NCBI GenBank assembly: GCA_037783545.1
Contig: JBBELK010000005.1
Span: 310,001 to 374,000 of the forward strand
Length of the DNA: 64,000 nucleotides
Direction: 5' to 3'
Source: Henricia sp. BOLD:AAB3569
Taxonomy: Eukaryota; Echinodermata; Asteroidea; Spinulosida; Echinasteridae
Shown piece by piece: positions 23,691-36,900 of the stretch. The notes under the pieces were generated by a model. The model made no database searches and had not been told where the DNA came from. It was given only the letters and a program-made list of their open reading frames with translations. Position numbers and translations under genes: made by a program. The first letter of the stretch is position 1. The number at the start of each line of letters is the position of its first letter.

Positions 23691-24869
23691 CCCCCGAGGA
23701 ATATACATTTTCCGTTATATGAGAACTAAAAGATGGGTAAAAATGGGCACGGCGACTTTTGTTTTGTCGCGAAAACGCCGCGCCTTCGCACACCGAACAA
23801 AGCACCGTGTGTGCCCGCGGCCCGTCGCCGATAAAATACGGCCAAACACCGCGCTGAATCACGCACGCAAATTCCCCCATGATCAACATTCCCGACCCAA
23901 ACAATCCTACATTTCCTGATCGAAACCATCGCCATCATTATCAACGTAGTCAGAACAAGCTAAGTATATTCAGCCCAACCATGATGAGCATAAACATATC
24001 ATATAATCATCATCAACAATGATATTATTACATGAGATGTCAAATTAAAAATAAATAACACGTGCGCTTATAAATTATGATAATAATTTTAATAAGACCA
24101 AAACGCACTAATTACGATTCCGTCTACTTACCGAAAAGTCGCTGGCTTGAAGTTTGGCTAAATGAGATGCAAGTTGGACCGGGAGAAATGATGATAGGTG
24201 TGCTCCAATCTGTTGATTGTCTTAAATCCCCGGGAGTTCAGGCTGAAATCATGGGAGGAAAGAAGAGACAGTAAGAAAATGCATCGTCTGATCCAGGGTC
24301 CAAGCACGGAGCGGAGCCATCGCGGCCCTGCTCAGGCCCTGTTTTTCATAAATATCCGACTTCACAATAATCCACGTGCCACGGTCAATAAATTATGCTA
24401 ATTACTAACATGATTGGATCATTAATTCCGGCCCCGTTTGGTCTCCAGAATACCGCCGATCGGTTGATAAAAAGGGTGATAATTTTCGCGGCTGTACTCG
24501 CGGTAAAATTGGCGAGAAAAATCGGTAGAAAATGGGAGCCCGGTGTACGATTACAGGCATTGCATCGACTGTCTTGTGCGTTATGTTAATGAGCTATTAC
24601 GTATGCAGGCTGACCAACACGTCACGGCGTTATAATAATACGCTGAATATTTAAGTAGGACTAATTAGTCTAAGAAAACCAATAGATATCACATTCATTA
24701 ATAAATTAGCCCGTAGTTTATCAAAAATATAACACCAAATGCGCTAAATGTATGCCTTTCTTATGTATTCCAACTGGTGGCATAATTTGCCATCTCATGT
24801 TAAATTCTACTTGCGGATGAATAGTGTAAATTATTTACATGCAAATTTCTATAAATATTTAGAAACAAA
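23691..24869 (+). promoter_or_regulatory. Non-repetitive region upstream of VPS41 start codon (candidate promoter/regulatory)
   Basis: None of the repeat families of this window was found here. 23740-23880 is rich in CpG. 24380-24700 has several homeodomain-type cores (TAATTA, TTAATGAG, CTAATTAG). No TATA box was assigned and the transcription start is unknown. The regulatory call is inference from position and absence of repeats. Confidence 0.35.
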
Positions 24870-24923
24870 ATGGCGGAATCCAGTGAGCTGCAATCGGTTC
24901 TCGGCTGCCAGGAAGATTGGCAG
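24870..24923 (+). CDS. VPS41: VPS41 exon 1 (start codon)
   Basis: Codes MAESSELQSVLGCQEDWQ and ends CAG|GTAAAC in phase 0, joining in frame to the acidic exon 2. The MAE start fits the family, but exon 2 is 1.2 kb away and the exon is short, so transcript data could move the start. Confidence 0.6.
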
Positions 24924-27900
24924 GTAAACTCGGCTTTTTATGGTCTTTAGGTGGTCTTTGTGACCTTGATTGCAGATGTAAATTGAAGCTGAATGTAGTT
25001 TTTGCATGATTATCTGTAATAATGTTCGTAAAGGTTTGTACAAGTTGAAAATCGAGACTGTAAATCGAGGTGATCGTGCAGTCGCCGATTCGGGTGCGTG
25101 TGTGCAGAAACTCGGCCGGTCAACTCGGCCCCATATCCCCAATCATGTCTTTTCGTTCCCAGTTCAACTCGGTCCCAATTGTACTGCAGGTACGCAAGGG
25201 TATAATTTACTTTACACGCTTGGGTTTGTACAAAAGCAGAACTGTAGTGTATTGTGGGAAGGTTGTCAATGACCATCATGACAATGTCAGGACAGACTTT
25301 GCCCTGTTTTCCTTTCCACAATACAGTTCTGCTTATCTTATGGGGTGTAAACTCACCCAAGACAACGTAAATGTCGGCATAGTCACCAGGTCCGTGACCT
25401 CGCCATCCTATTTGTGAACAATGGCTAATGAATAGGGTGGCGGACCTGCAGCCGATTTCACGAAACTTTACGCAATTGCACAAATTATTGCGCAAGTAAT
25501 GGTGTAAGTGGACTTGCGCAATTGCGTAAAGTTTCGTGAAATCGGCTGCAGGTGACTATACCAACATTTACGTTATGGCGTACCCTGGCCGAGTGGTTTG
25601 GGTCACTAGCTCGCAACACTCGGGTGAAAACTTGGGATTGCGGGTTTGATACCCAGCCGTGGCACCTGTGCCCTTGAGCAAGGCACTTAAACACACATGT
25701 TCCATCCTTCGGAAGGGATGTAAACAAAAAAGCTGTTGGTCCAGTGTGTTGTGTAATTTAAAAGATTCCAGTGCATTCTTTTGTGAAGAATACATGTAAA
25801 TGGATTCCGGTGTCTCTACCCGGCCGTAGGCTGCCAATTTATGTATCTGAATAAATGTGCTGCCGCGCACTTGAACATATCAATATGGAATGTGCACTAT
25901 ATAAATGTAATAATTTAAATAATTTAAATTGTATTTGATAGAAACCTAAATTTAGGTGTGAAAACAATTATGATTTTCAAAAAAAAACACTTTAACCCGT
26001 CTCATAAGTTAAAAGTTCTAAAGCCATGGTCAACTACTCCATCTTTCTGACAAAATGTTTGGAGTTTTAAAAGTCCATTCAGCCTCAATCCTCCAAAGTG
26101 GCTCTTTCTTTCACCAGAAACGCAATTAATTTTACTCTTTTTGTTTTACAGGAGGAATCGGGAAGCGAGAATGAATCGGACGAGGATTCGGAAAGCGATT
26201 CGGGAGATGAGGACAGCATCGAAACAAAAGAACCCAAGCTAAAATATGAGAGAATTCGCAACACCTTGGAGGAAATACTGAGCAAAGATGCTGCTAGCTG
26301 CATGGCTGTACACACCAAAGTAATAACATTTTCAGAAATTTGTTACAAACGTGGACAAATGTCCATTAGTTTTGAAATCTGGATGCAGTGAAAAACAACT
26401 TGGCTCTACCAGGATTCTAACCGTGGACCTTCAGCTTAATGTGGTGGTTTTGAAACGGCAGAAGGCCCCGGTACGAATCCCGGTGGAGCCAAGTTATTTT
26501 TCACTGCATCCAGATTTTTAAAACTCATGGACACTTGTTCACATTTGTAACATATTAATTCACCCCGGCGGTCCCAGAGACATCACCTATTCATACAATT
26601 CCAGAAATTCTGATTTATATTTCACACCCTGTTTACACTTGATCCCGAGCTCGGGGTCGAACACTGATTAAAATTGATTTTCTGGAAAAATCTGAACAAG
26701 CAACTTTAATTTCATGTCTCCTTTAAACCTAACATCCCAAATTCAAGACTATTATCCACACGCCCTTAAGATTTAATTTTTAATTTATTTTACTCGCATA
26801 AGCGTCAAATTTAATATCTAGTATGTTATTTCTCTATTTTATCCAATGGGGCGACACTTTTTGTGTAGAGAGTCCTATTTTGGAAGTCAAAAACCATTTG
26901 TTTAGGTCAAATACCATCTTTTTAAAATCGAGAACCATTTTTATTAGGTCTAGAACCATTTTTATTAGGTGTGGAACCGTTTTTGGAACCTTAGGGTAAC
27001 AAATTTGGTGTCCAATCGATGTCTTTTTACGGTGGTCGTGTGGTAAAGTCATACCGGCGGGTCGCCCCTTTGCTGCATTAATTAAGTGATATTATTATTA
27101 TTATTATTATTATTATTTATTTCTGGTATTGATTTCATACCAAGAAATGGCCAGAGACACCAGGGAATCCCCTTGCTCTTCACGAAAGAATGCTCTGGGA
27201 TCTTTAAAGTGCATTACCGTTACCTAACACACTGGACCAACGGCTTTACATCCCTTCCGAAGGATGGAGCAAGTGTGGTTGAGTGCCTTGCTCAAGGGCA
27301 CAGGTACCGCAGCCAGGGGGAGGTTCGAACCCGCAACCCCAAGTTTTCACCTATGATTGCGAGTCAATGACCCAAACCACTCGGCCACGGTACTGGGCAA
27401 TATCTTTACACTGAATATTGAATTTCATATTTAAATATATGAATAATGTGCTTATTTGATGAGGTCTTTTATGTTATTTTGTCAGTTTATGGCAGTGGGT
27501 ACTCACTGGGGAATGGTACATGTTTTGGACCTGCAAGGGAACACAATTCAAGGCAAGGAATTTGGGAAGGTAAGCGTTTGTATAGACCTTATGCACGGCG
27601 GCCATGATGGGTCTATTGTCACATCATTTGAATATGAAAACCTGCCCTCTGTCATGGCCGCCATGCATAAGGTCTATACTGAACATAAAAAAAAATTATC
27701 AAGATATATATTTTATTTTTTTTTATGCATCTATGTTAAAATGTTTATGACTAAATGTCAATTTCACCTATTGAAATTTAGCGTGACTTGCTTGAGTGCC
27801 TCTCTATTTGTGAAATGCCCAATTTGACATTTCTGCCGAAAATAGAAAATATATCTTGATAATTTTCTTTTGACTTTCAGTATATGAATTTGTGAATAAT

Positions 27901-30900
27901 ATTAATGTAGCATCAAGCTTATGCCTATTACTTGTGCAAATTCACAAAGGCTAATGGAATTGCAGGTGTCGAAATTAGCACTGGTCCTGTGGTCCGAGAC
28001 CAGTAAAAAATCAGAAGGACCACTAGATCTGTCGAAAATGCTGGTCCGATGGACCAGTGAAAACATTAACTAACTCATTGAAACATTCCCGATACCTAAT
28101 CCACAGTAAACATTTCTTACTCAATGCGAAAATTCCTGGTTACTACAAACAATTCCTTATCACTTAAGACATTTTTTAGATAACTTCATTTCTTTCTCCG
28201 ATCTCTCCAGACATCCCCCAGTGCAATGCAATGCAAAGCAATCCCATCCATCCTGCACCCAATGACCTTAAACCAGAAAGTGTTTCTCAGTATATCTCAA
28301 GCACCAGGGGCCAATCTCATAAAACATGTTACGCTTAATCAAAAATTTGGATTAAGCATAGCAGGAATATTCGCTCAAGCAAGGGCGTATTTCATAAAGC
28401 TTGTTGTTCTAAGTGCGCAAAGAGAGTGCGCGCGCAACGCTGTCGTTTGTTTTGTTCGAACGCGTTCATCGTCTGCTTTCATAAGTAAACGTCAAAATGT
28501 TCAAATACCATCATCGGTTATGTTTCCATTTTGGGATGGTTATCACTACCACAGAAGACCCTTGCCTGTCGCTGACTGGAATATTTCAACAACAGCTGAA
28601 AGTTGTGTATCTGTTGGGAAATGTGTCTCGAATTTTGCCGAGAATGGCGAAGAAAAAAGATGGCGTCACGTTAGCAAAAAATCGGTAGGTTAGCATGCCG
28701 TTTGGTTTGCTAGTGCTTAAACAGTTTTATGAAATGGAGAGAGCGCTGCTTAATCAAAAATCGGGTGCTAACATGTTTTATGAAATTGGGCCCTGTGGAC
28801 CACCAAATTTTCAGCTGGTCCTTCTGACCAGCATGGAATTCAGGTTAATTTCGACCCCTGGATTGGATGACAAACATTGCCACTGAAGTGCGCGTAAACC
28901 TACAAAGTGGAGGCTAACTCGGCAACCTTTTCACTCATTTTCACGAAAACCAAAAAAAGTTCAGCTATCAATCTTTCAGCCTTTTTCAATCGAAACATAT
29001 AAAACATACTGACCAACATGTCCCGAAACAGAAAGGTCGCAAATGGGAGAAATATCACTAGGATCCCTTCATAGCGGAAAGGTTAATTTACTAAAAAATA
29101 CTTGGATTGTGTTTTTTTGTTACAGCACAGCACAACAGTGAATCAGATCAGCCTAGACGCAAATGGCGACTATCTTTCCAGCTGTTCGGATGATGGCCGG
29201 GTAAGTCACATGACAAGTCACATGACAAGTAACATTGGACATGTCAGAAGTTAATTAGACCTTTATCATGGTGCGGCCATCTTTCTTTTCCCTTGCAAGA
29301 AAAATAATTTGGTCCTGTGTTGAAATTGTTCATTGTGTGCATCACACGCGCAGTGTGTACAGTGATTCTCTTAAAACAAGAACGGGAGATTACACGCGCT
29401 ATTGCGGGGTCGCACATGCGCACTGATCATGCCCGACACGTACTTTGGGGAACAAGACAAAGATAGATGCACCGTGGTAAAGGTCAATTGCATGACAAGT
29501 TGCATTCCACCTGTCTAAGACCGTGTTTACACTGGTCCCGAGCTCGGGATCAAGATTGATCCCCTGATAAGGATGCGTCAGTGTTAATCGCAATGATCCT
29601 GAATGCCGCGTTTACATTCTGTAGTTGATCTCGAGCGCGGTGCCAGAAGTTGTAGTCAAAGGTCATGCTCTATGTGTGTATGTACTGATCAATGTGTGCA
29701 TGGGTTGTGCATGTACAGTGTACAAGGCCACTTGAATTTCGAGGGCTTTTCCCCCGCTACGGCTGTGGAGCGGATGCGGCAGGATGCGGTAAAGATTAAT
29801 TGCTTATTTAACTGCAAACTGATCCCGAGCTCGAGATCGAACCCTCCGCCAACGCGAGACAAAAATCTTGGGGTCTGATCCGGGGCCAATTTGGTTCCGA
29901 GAGCGTTTACACTCAGTTGTGATCCGGGGCTGATCCCGAGCTCGGTGGTCAACCCCGAGCTCGGGATCAAGTGTAAACAGGGTGTTAGTAGCATTACGGT
30001 AAGGGAATAAAATTGTGGTTAGCCAGTCTTAAAACTCGCCAAAATTATTCCACTCTAAACTTTTCTGTTTCGCCATTTTTTATTTTTTTCTACAGGTCTA
30101 ATCACACACGTCACATTCATTCAAAGTGCTGTCTATTGATCAGTTTGTTTTTCTTCGATCGTACAATCCGCCACGCATTACATGCTTTGCATACGCAATG
30201 GATGCGCTCGCTCATGACTTATCCCCACCTACGGACGTATATTCCCCCATTTTCCACTGTCGGCTATGGCCATTTTCTCCCAAGTTACTAGTTTGAGCGC
30301 CCTCAAGCATTCAGGATTATGGGCTATAGCACTTGCTGATAACAAGTAGTGTGTATTATTACTCCTCAGAGCTTTTTGGTAATGTTCCTTGTCCAGGTCA
30401 ATAACAAGAGTTATCCAATAGTAGCCACCCTTACTGAACACAATAATAGACCGATCCAGTAAGCTCCGCCCATTTAGAAATTGCCTAGCAACATGCCACA
30501 CATGTGAAGCACGTGTGCAGTAGAGTTGCGTGGCCGCGCCGTGCGTCAGCGTCCGCGCCCTGGTCAGCGTGTATTGAAACACGCACACGCACACAGAAAC
30601 TGCACGCTCGAAAGCAAAATGTGCACTTAAGTATCCGGTCGTGTGCGTGCACGTACAACAAGCCTGCATTACGCGTAACGCGCGCGATCAAACAAAAACA
30701 TCTCGACACACATCTAGAACGCAGTGAATGCAAAACATAGCAAAACGACAAGCTAATTTTGGTGAGTTTTTCCCATTTACACAAAAACACATTTATGAAG
30801 GGATTAAAAGTAGGTTAGGATAGTCTTATACAATCCGTTTTAAACAGGCTAGGGTCATCTGCGCTGATAAAACTGATGTTTATGGTGTTTTTGCGACACT

Positions 30901-33900
30901 CGTGCTGCATTTGCCGTAGCTCTGTGCACAAAATTTTGAGGACTCGGGTAACCAAACATTTTGGTTACCTGAACCTGAGGCTGTGATTGGTCAATTCCAA
31001 AATGGGCGGAGCTTACTGGATCGGTCTATTGAAAGAGGATGAGTCAAGCTATGAGTACATGCCTACCAATTGAGGGTGTGTTGAATTTCACTGAGTTGAA
31101 CATGGAAGAAATACAGGGCGGTTTTGAGCGCATTGAAGATAAAGCTGCGAGGCAGTTTTGGGCGCGTTGAGGAATAGTTGGTTAGGACCATCCACGTGAC
31201 ATGCTCTCGACCAATAGGAATGCATAAACTGTCTAGTATTTATGAATGGAAATTAATGTCCTACATGTAGTACTAATAGTAAAAATGTTATTCGTATTTT
31301 TTGTTTCCGCCCGTAGGTTGCAATTACAGGTCTTTATGAAGATGAATATAACCAGGTCCAGTCGTTTGATTGCCCTGTTAAGGTACGATTAGTTGATCTA
31401 AATAGCTATTTTCACCGTTATATCATGTATATAATCCATTTTTTACTTTGTGAATTGACCAAAAACGTTCTAAAAGTGTTGATAGCAATTCTAAATTTGT
31501 ACAATTTTGAAATTGTACTTTTTTTGTGGGAATTTATTAGCTGAAACCAGTGTGAACACTCAAAAACTATGCATGGATTTTTAAACAACAAAGACATGCT
31601 AAAGCACCTTTCGACTTGCACTCATCAGAGCAAAACGCAAGAATGGCGTGGTGACGCTAATGGACAATAGTATAAGGCTAAAGGCGGGAATGACGTGTTC
31701 AGAATGCTGAGCGCTAATTGGTCAGCAGCAGGGAGCACACTACAGTGCATGCGCAGTTAGATTACATGAAGCGTGTGTACAAATTCTTTCTGACGACACA
31801 GAATAGGTTTAGTGAAGTAAATGTACATGTATGTAGCCTAGAGCGTGCGCAGATGTATTATACTACGTGCTCTATACGGCCAGTACAGGGCTCGAATTTC
31901 ATAAAAAATTCTGCTAGACCACAGGGTTAGTAGCTTAAATCATTTACTGGACCGACGCTATTTTTACAAGACCAAACCCACAAGGAACGTGGATTTACTG
32001 TTTAAGAATGCACTGGACCACTGGTCTAGTACGGTAGAGAAAGCACTAGACCGAGGCTTAAATTACTGGCCTCGGTCCACCGGTCCAGTGGGTATTTCGA
32101 GCCCTGCAGTACAGATAACTGCTGTTCACTGTATTGTTTCGAGCATTCAAAATGTTTCAGTCTTTATTTTTTCTATCTAGTCACTAGCGTTGGATCCCCG
32201 GTTTTCCAAACAGAGCAGCGGTAGACAATACGTCACAGGCAGCGACAAGGTAAAGAATTAGTTTTAACGCACTAAAACTAAAAAATGTTAGCGATTTTTC
32301 ACTGTATACCAAAGTTCACCGCAATTTGTTAACATTGGCATTTTGCAGAATTTTTTGACATTTAAAGTTAGACAATGCCCCAAGTCTCAAACTTTTGCAT
32401 AAATTTACATAAATTTGAATAAATTTAAAATAGGTTTTGTTTGTAAAAAGGGCTGCTTCTGAAACCAGGTAGCACTATAAACCTTTCAAGGAACTTCAAT
32501 ATTCAATCTTTTTTTCCTTTCTGTTGAAATTGTCAGGTGTCGGAATTTATATGTACAATCAAAATTGTATTTAGTAGTCACCTCGGAACCGTAAAAAACT
32601 TGCCACTACAAACATGTGGCCACTGTATAGACCTTTCCCATAACCATGGAAACCTTCCCTGTGTGTTCGCCATAGCTGGGACGCGGTCAGTGCATGAACT
32701 ACATGCGTTATATGATGATGCTCATTGTGTCGTCACTTCGAACAATTCGCTGGTTTGTTGTAAATGCGATGCGCGTCGCTTTGAGACAAAGCGATGTGGA
32801 GGGAATTTTGAGTGAAACGATGCACTTAAAATCACTTAATCATGCAAACACTTTCCGTCCAATATGTCCAAGCTAATTCTGTAGTTTTTGATGCATTGTG
32901 TCACGCCAAATTCCATCCACAGAATTAGCTTCGACGGAAAGTATTTTTAAAATTTAGTTATTTTCAGTGCATCGTTTCAATCATTTAAAATTCCTCTACG
33001 TTGCTTTTTCTCAAAGCGACGCGCATGGCAATCATGCACAAAGGAGGCTCAATGTGAATTTGTGTTTGTGAAGAGCGTGTTGCGCGCGTCATGGATGCGC
33101 GGTGTTCGATTTAACGACAACATAAAACGCACAGTCTATGTACTGGAAAAAGAGCGTCCCAGCAATTGCGGACGTCTACGGGGTAGGTCTATAAAGGTCG
33201 CACTAGCATTTAATATACATATATGTCATTTGGGACCAAAGATGGGTGGCCACTATAAACAGGTGGCCTCTTTATCAAGGTGGCCTTAATAGCAGGTTTG
33301 ACTCTATCTAATTAAAATTTCAGTCAAGTTTCTATAAGCTGAAAGAGGGTTTGTTTGTTTGTTTTGCAGCTTACGCTACACGAGCGAGGTTTCTTCAGCC
33401 GTAGCAAGTCGACCATCCTCCACCAGGGGGAGGGGCCTATCCGAACCATCAAATGGAGGGGGTGTTTCATAGCATGGGCAAACGACTATGTGAGTAGTAA
33501 TTCTGCCTTCACGGTATTAGTAAATGTTTCATTCATTTCATGAGGGTTTTGAATACGATGCACTTCATTTAGGACCGTATCGAATAGCCGCCATTTCGTG
33601 GTGACTTTTGTTACTTAAACCGTTCAACAATGGAAGCACAATATGTGCAACCATGCATGTCCTCAAGGAACAAAGAAACTGCCCCACGAAATGGCGGCTA
33701 TTCGATACGGTCGATACATGATTGGCAATGTCCCAAAATTGTTATCAACCGTTTGACCAGAAAAACCTTACTCAAACGGAAGATAGAAGTGGTTCCAACT
33801 GTCCAATGCAATGATTCCGCTTAAAGGCACAGGCTCGTCAGCAATGCGCGCCCGCCAAATGTGTGCCACGCAATACGCAGCTCCATAGCAAAGGCATGGA

Positions 33901-36900
33901 GCTGCGTGTTTCGAGCACGAATTTGGCGCGCGCGCATTGCTGACGAGCCTGTGCCTTTAAGAGATATCTTTTCACGAGAAAACGATAATTAAAGATGAAT
34001 TTATATAAATGCGTCTGCACATGCATTTGTTTTTACAAGGGCGCCCTCATGTGAGCGAAACTAGCCCCCTGACTACCGTGGTACTATGGCCCTGGTTTCC
34101 ATGCAGTATAGCCTGGGAACCAGCCTAAATAGGACAGTGGCTTTGAACAATTTCTTGAAAGCATGGATACAGTTTTTCATTGTTTTTTTGGGGGGAATGT
34201 AGATGAGGTACTGAGCTGACTTATACACAGGTTGGTTTTTATCATACACATCCTCAATCACACACGGAGATAACGCTGTTTGTAACAGTTTCCAAATCTT
34301 GTGATCTGTATTTAAAAGTCGTATGAAATAGGATTTTTAAAAATATTTTCTTACTGTTGCATTTTTCATGCAGGGAGTCAAGGTATATGACTTGTCGTCC
34401 AAGCGTCGTATAACCTTCATCAAACGCGATCACGACGAAAACCTTCGGCCGGAGATCTACCCGTGTAAACTGTGTTGGAAAGATAACGTGACGCTACTTG
34501 TGGGCTGGGCTAACACAATTAAGGTGGGTGGGGCATAAGTTTTGAGCCAAAAAAAAGTCATGAAAAATGGAATAAACACTACCCATCAAAACTTTGGAAA
34601 CACTTTGAAAGTTTCAGGTTTTTTTTAAAGAAAACATATAATTTTGTGAATGTTAATTTTGTGAAAGCAAATGTACAGTTGTAGTCAGAAGTTTACATAC
34701 GACTGTGTTAAAACTGGTGTGCTTAAACTTGCGTTGTCACCATTTTTGTAACAGTCTTTACTAAAGTCGAGATTTTGTGGAATTCCTCACGTGCATGCAG
34801 TACTTAAAACATAGCTTGTACACCTTGCAATGGTTCGGGTAGTCCTGTTTACCATTTTGGGTGATGATGGTAGTGGTGTATATGTATGTAAACTTCTGAC
34901 TTCAACTGTAGGTGTATTCTAACAAAAAGCAATATATACATGTTAATTTTAGTGCCATCTTCGGCCTCAGCAGTGGGCTTTATCAACAATTTGGAAAGCA
35001 TGCAAAAAGAAACGGCTAAACTTGATGTTCATCAAAGAATCCCCCCTTAGCAGCTATGACAGCTACACACAATCTCTGCATCCTGATTGTCAGTTTCTCC
35101 AAACATTCAGTGAAAATACGCCTCTTTTAAGAGACTCCAGAGGTTTTCTTGGCTGGTTGGGCATTTCTTTCTGACCTTACGATCCAACTCCTCCCAGAGC
35201 AGCTCAATGGGATTGAGATCAGGTGACTGGGCAGGCCATTCCATGATGGACAGCACTCCAGATGACTGCTTTCTCTCCAGATACCCCTTACACCTCCGTT
35301 TGCTTTAATAGCTTGGGTTATTATGAATAAACAAAATAATACTTCCTTCTCAAAAACCTAAAACTTTCAAGGTGTTTTCAAAAATTTGATGGGTAGTGTA
35401 TCTGGTAAGATATTCTAATAAAAAAAAATGCCATTTTTAAAATATCAATTCTTGATCAGAACAGAAGTCTGTTGAATACAGTAAACTTGTGGATAACAAG
35501 ACACTGATCGACCAATCACTTTGGAATCGCTTTTAAGACTGTTCTGCTTCAGTGATTTCCTCCCGGTCCAAGAGGACCTGTTTAGAACAAAGTGATTCCC
35601 ACAGCAATAAAATGTGATATTTTCTGTTTCTGGGGGAATCCTTGTATTTCTTTTTTTTAATGAGTATGGATTAATTTTTTTTTTTCAATAGATTTGTGTC
35701 GTTAAAGAGAGACGACAACTTGAAGGAAAGGATATGCCAAATAGATATGTTGAAATTGGTGAGTAAACCAATATTTGAAATCAAAATGAAAATGCCTTTT
35801 TAACCATTTCAACTTCCTTTGCCAAGAGAGGGCGCCGTTTGTGTGATATCACTTTAGGAACCACTATTGAGGTCCGAGTTCGGCGGTCTGTTATTGACAC
35901 CGGTTAACTTGTTCTAGCGCCCGAACGACAGGAATATGACCCGGGAACACTGCACACTCGGAACACGATCACACACCACCTATCCATCGAGAACAAGTTA
36001 CCGTGTCAAGAACAGAGCGGCCGAACTCAACAGAATAGTAAAGATTTTCTTTGAAGGCAGTATACATCATTGGTAATCTCGAAAATCAGAAATGTTCACA
36101 GATTTACGACTAATTTACACAATATAAACATGATGACCGTAGAAAACTTCCCCTGAAATGGTTTTGTCTGAAGTGCTATAGTCTTTGAGAAATGAGTGAA
36201 ACAATTAGTTTTCGTCTCATGAGACGAAAATTCAATTCGCCCTAAAACCATTTCGCCCAAGTGCCGTTTCGCCCCAAACCACTTCGCCCGAGTGCCATTT
36301 CGCCCAAAATTACTTCGCCCAAACGCCACTTCGCCTCAAAACCACTTCGTGCACAGGCCGTGGTTCAGGGTGAAATGATTCAGGGCGAAGTGATTTTGGG
36401 GCGAAATGACTGCAAACCCTTTTTTGACTGTTTTCTCAAAAGTTAGACGAAGTACGGAGCTGGTTTTTGCTCAGGTTGGTTTTAATCATGCATATCTTCA
36501 ATCACACAGGGGGATAAAACTATTTGTAACAGTTTACCAATCATGTATACTATCTTTAACGAATAAGGAACTTTTAAACCAAGAAATAAAAAAGGATCAA
36601 AAAAGCATTAACAAACTGAAGAAAACAGAAGAGATATTTGTGCACAAAATTCCTATAGTATGGACACAGTAATGGCGGATGTGATAGTTGTTGACGTCAC
36701 ACGTATGGCACGCCAAAGCGGAAATAATTCAACACTTATAATTTTGCCATCAACCCTGAAAAACAAGGCCCAACATTTTTAAAAACTTGCCAACAAAAAC
36801 ACGGTATGCCAGTTTCAAACAGTCTATCAACATTTAAAAGTCATGCCAACCTTATTTTCCTGCGCAACATTTGCGAAAATATGCGTCAACGTTAAATTAT

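Larger units (their letters stand above)
34577..35398 (-). mobile_element. Tc1/mariner remnant (VPS41 intron 8)
   Basis: Inverted ends CACTACCCATCAAAA with TA at the right flank (35399-35400). It contains a transposase fragment on the minus strand (35035-35296) and is itself interrupted at 34676-34908. Confidence 0.88.

Noticed and set aside
26098-26151. Alternative VPS41 start at 26098
   Set aside because: This stretch precedes a good TTTTACAG acceptor and reads as pyrimidine tract. Exon 1 at 24870 joins in phase with an MAE start. Kept only as a fallback.
28226-28693. 155-codon frame within VPS41 intron 3
   Set aside because: It lies inside an hAT-like element, has no recognisable domain, and its neighbours are repeat DNA.
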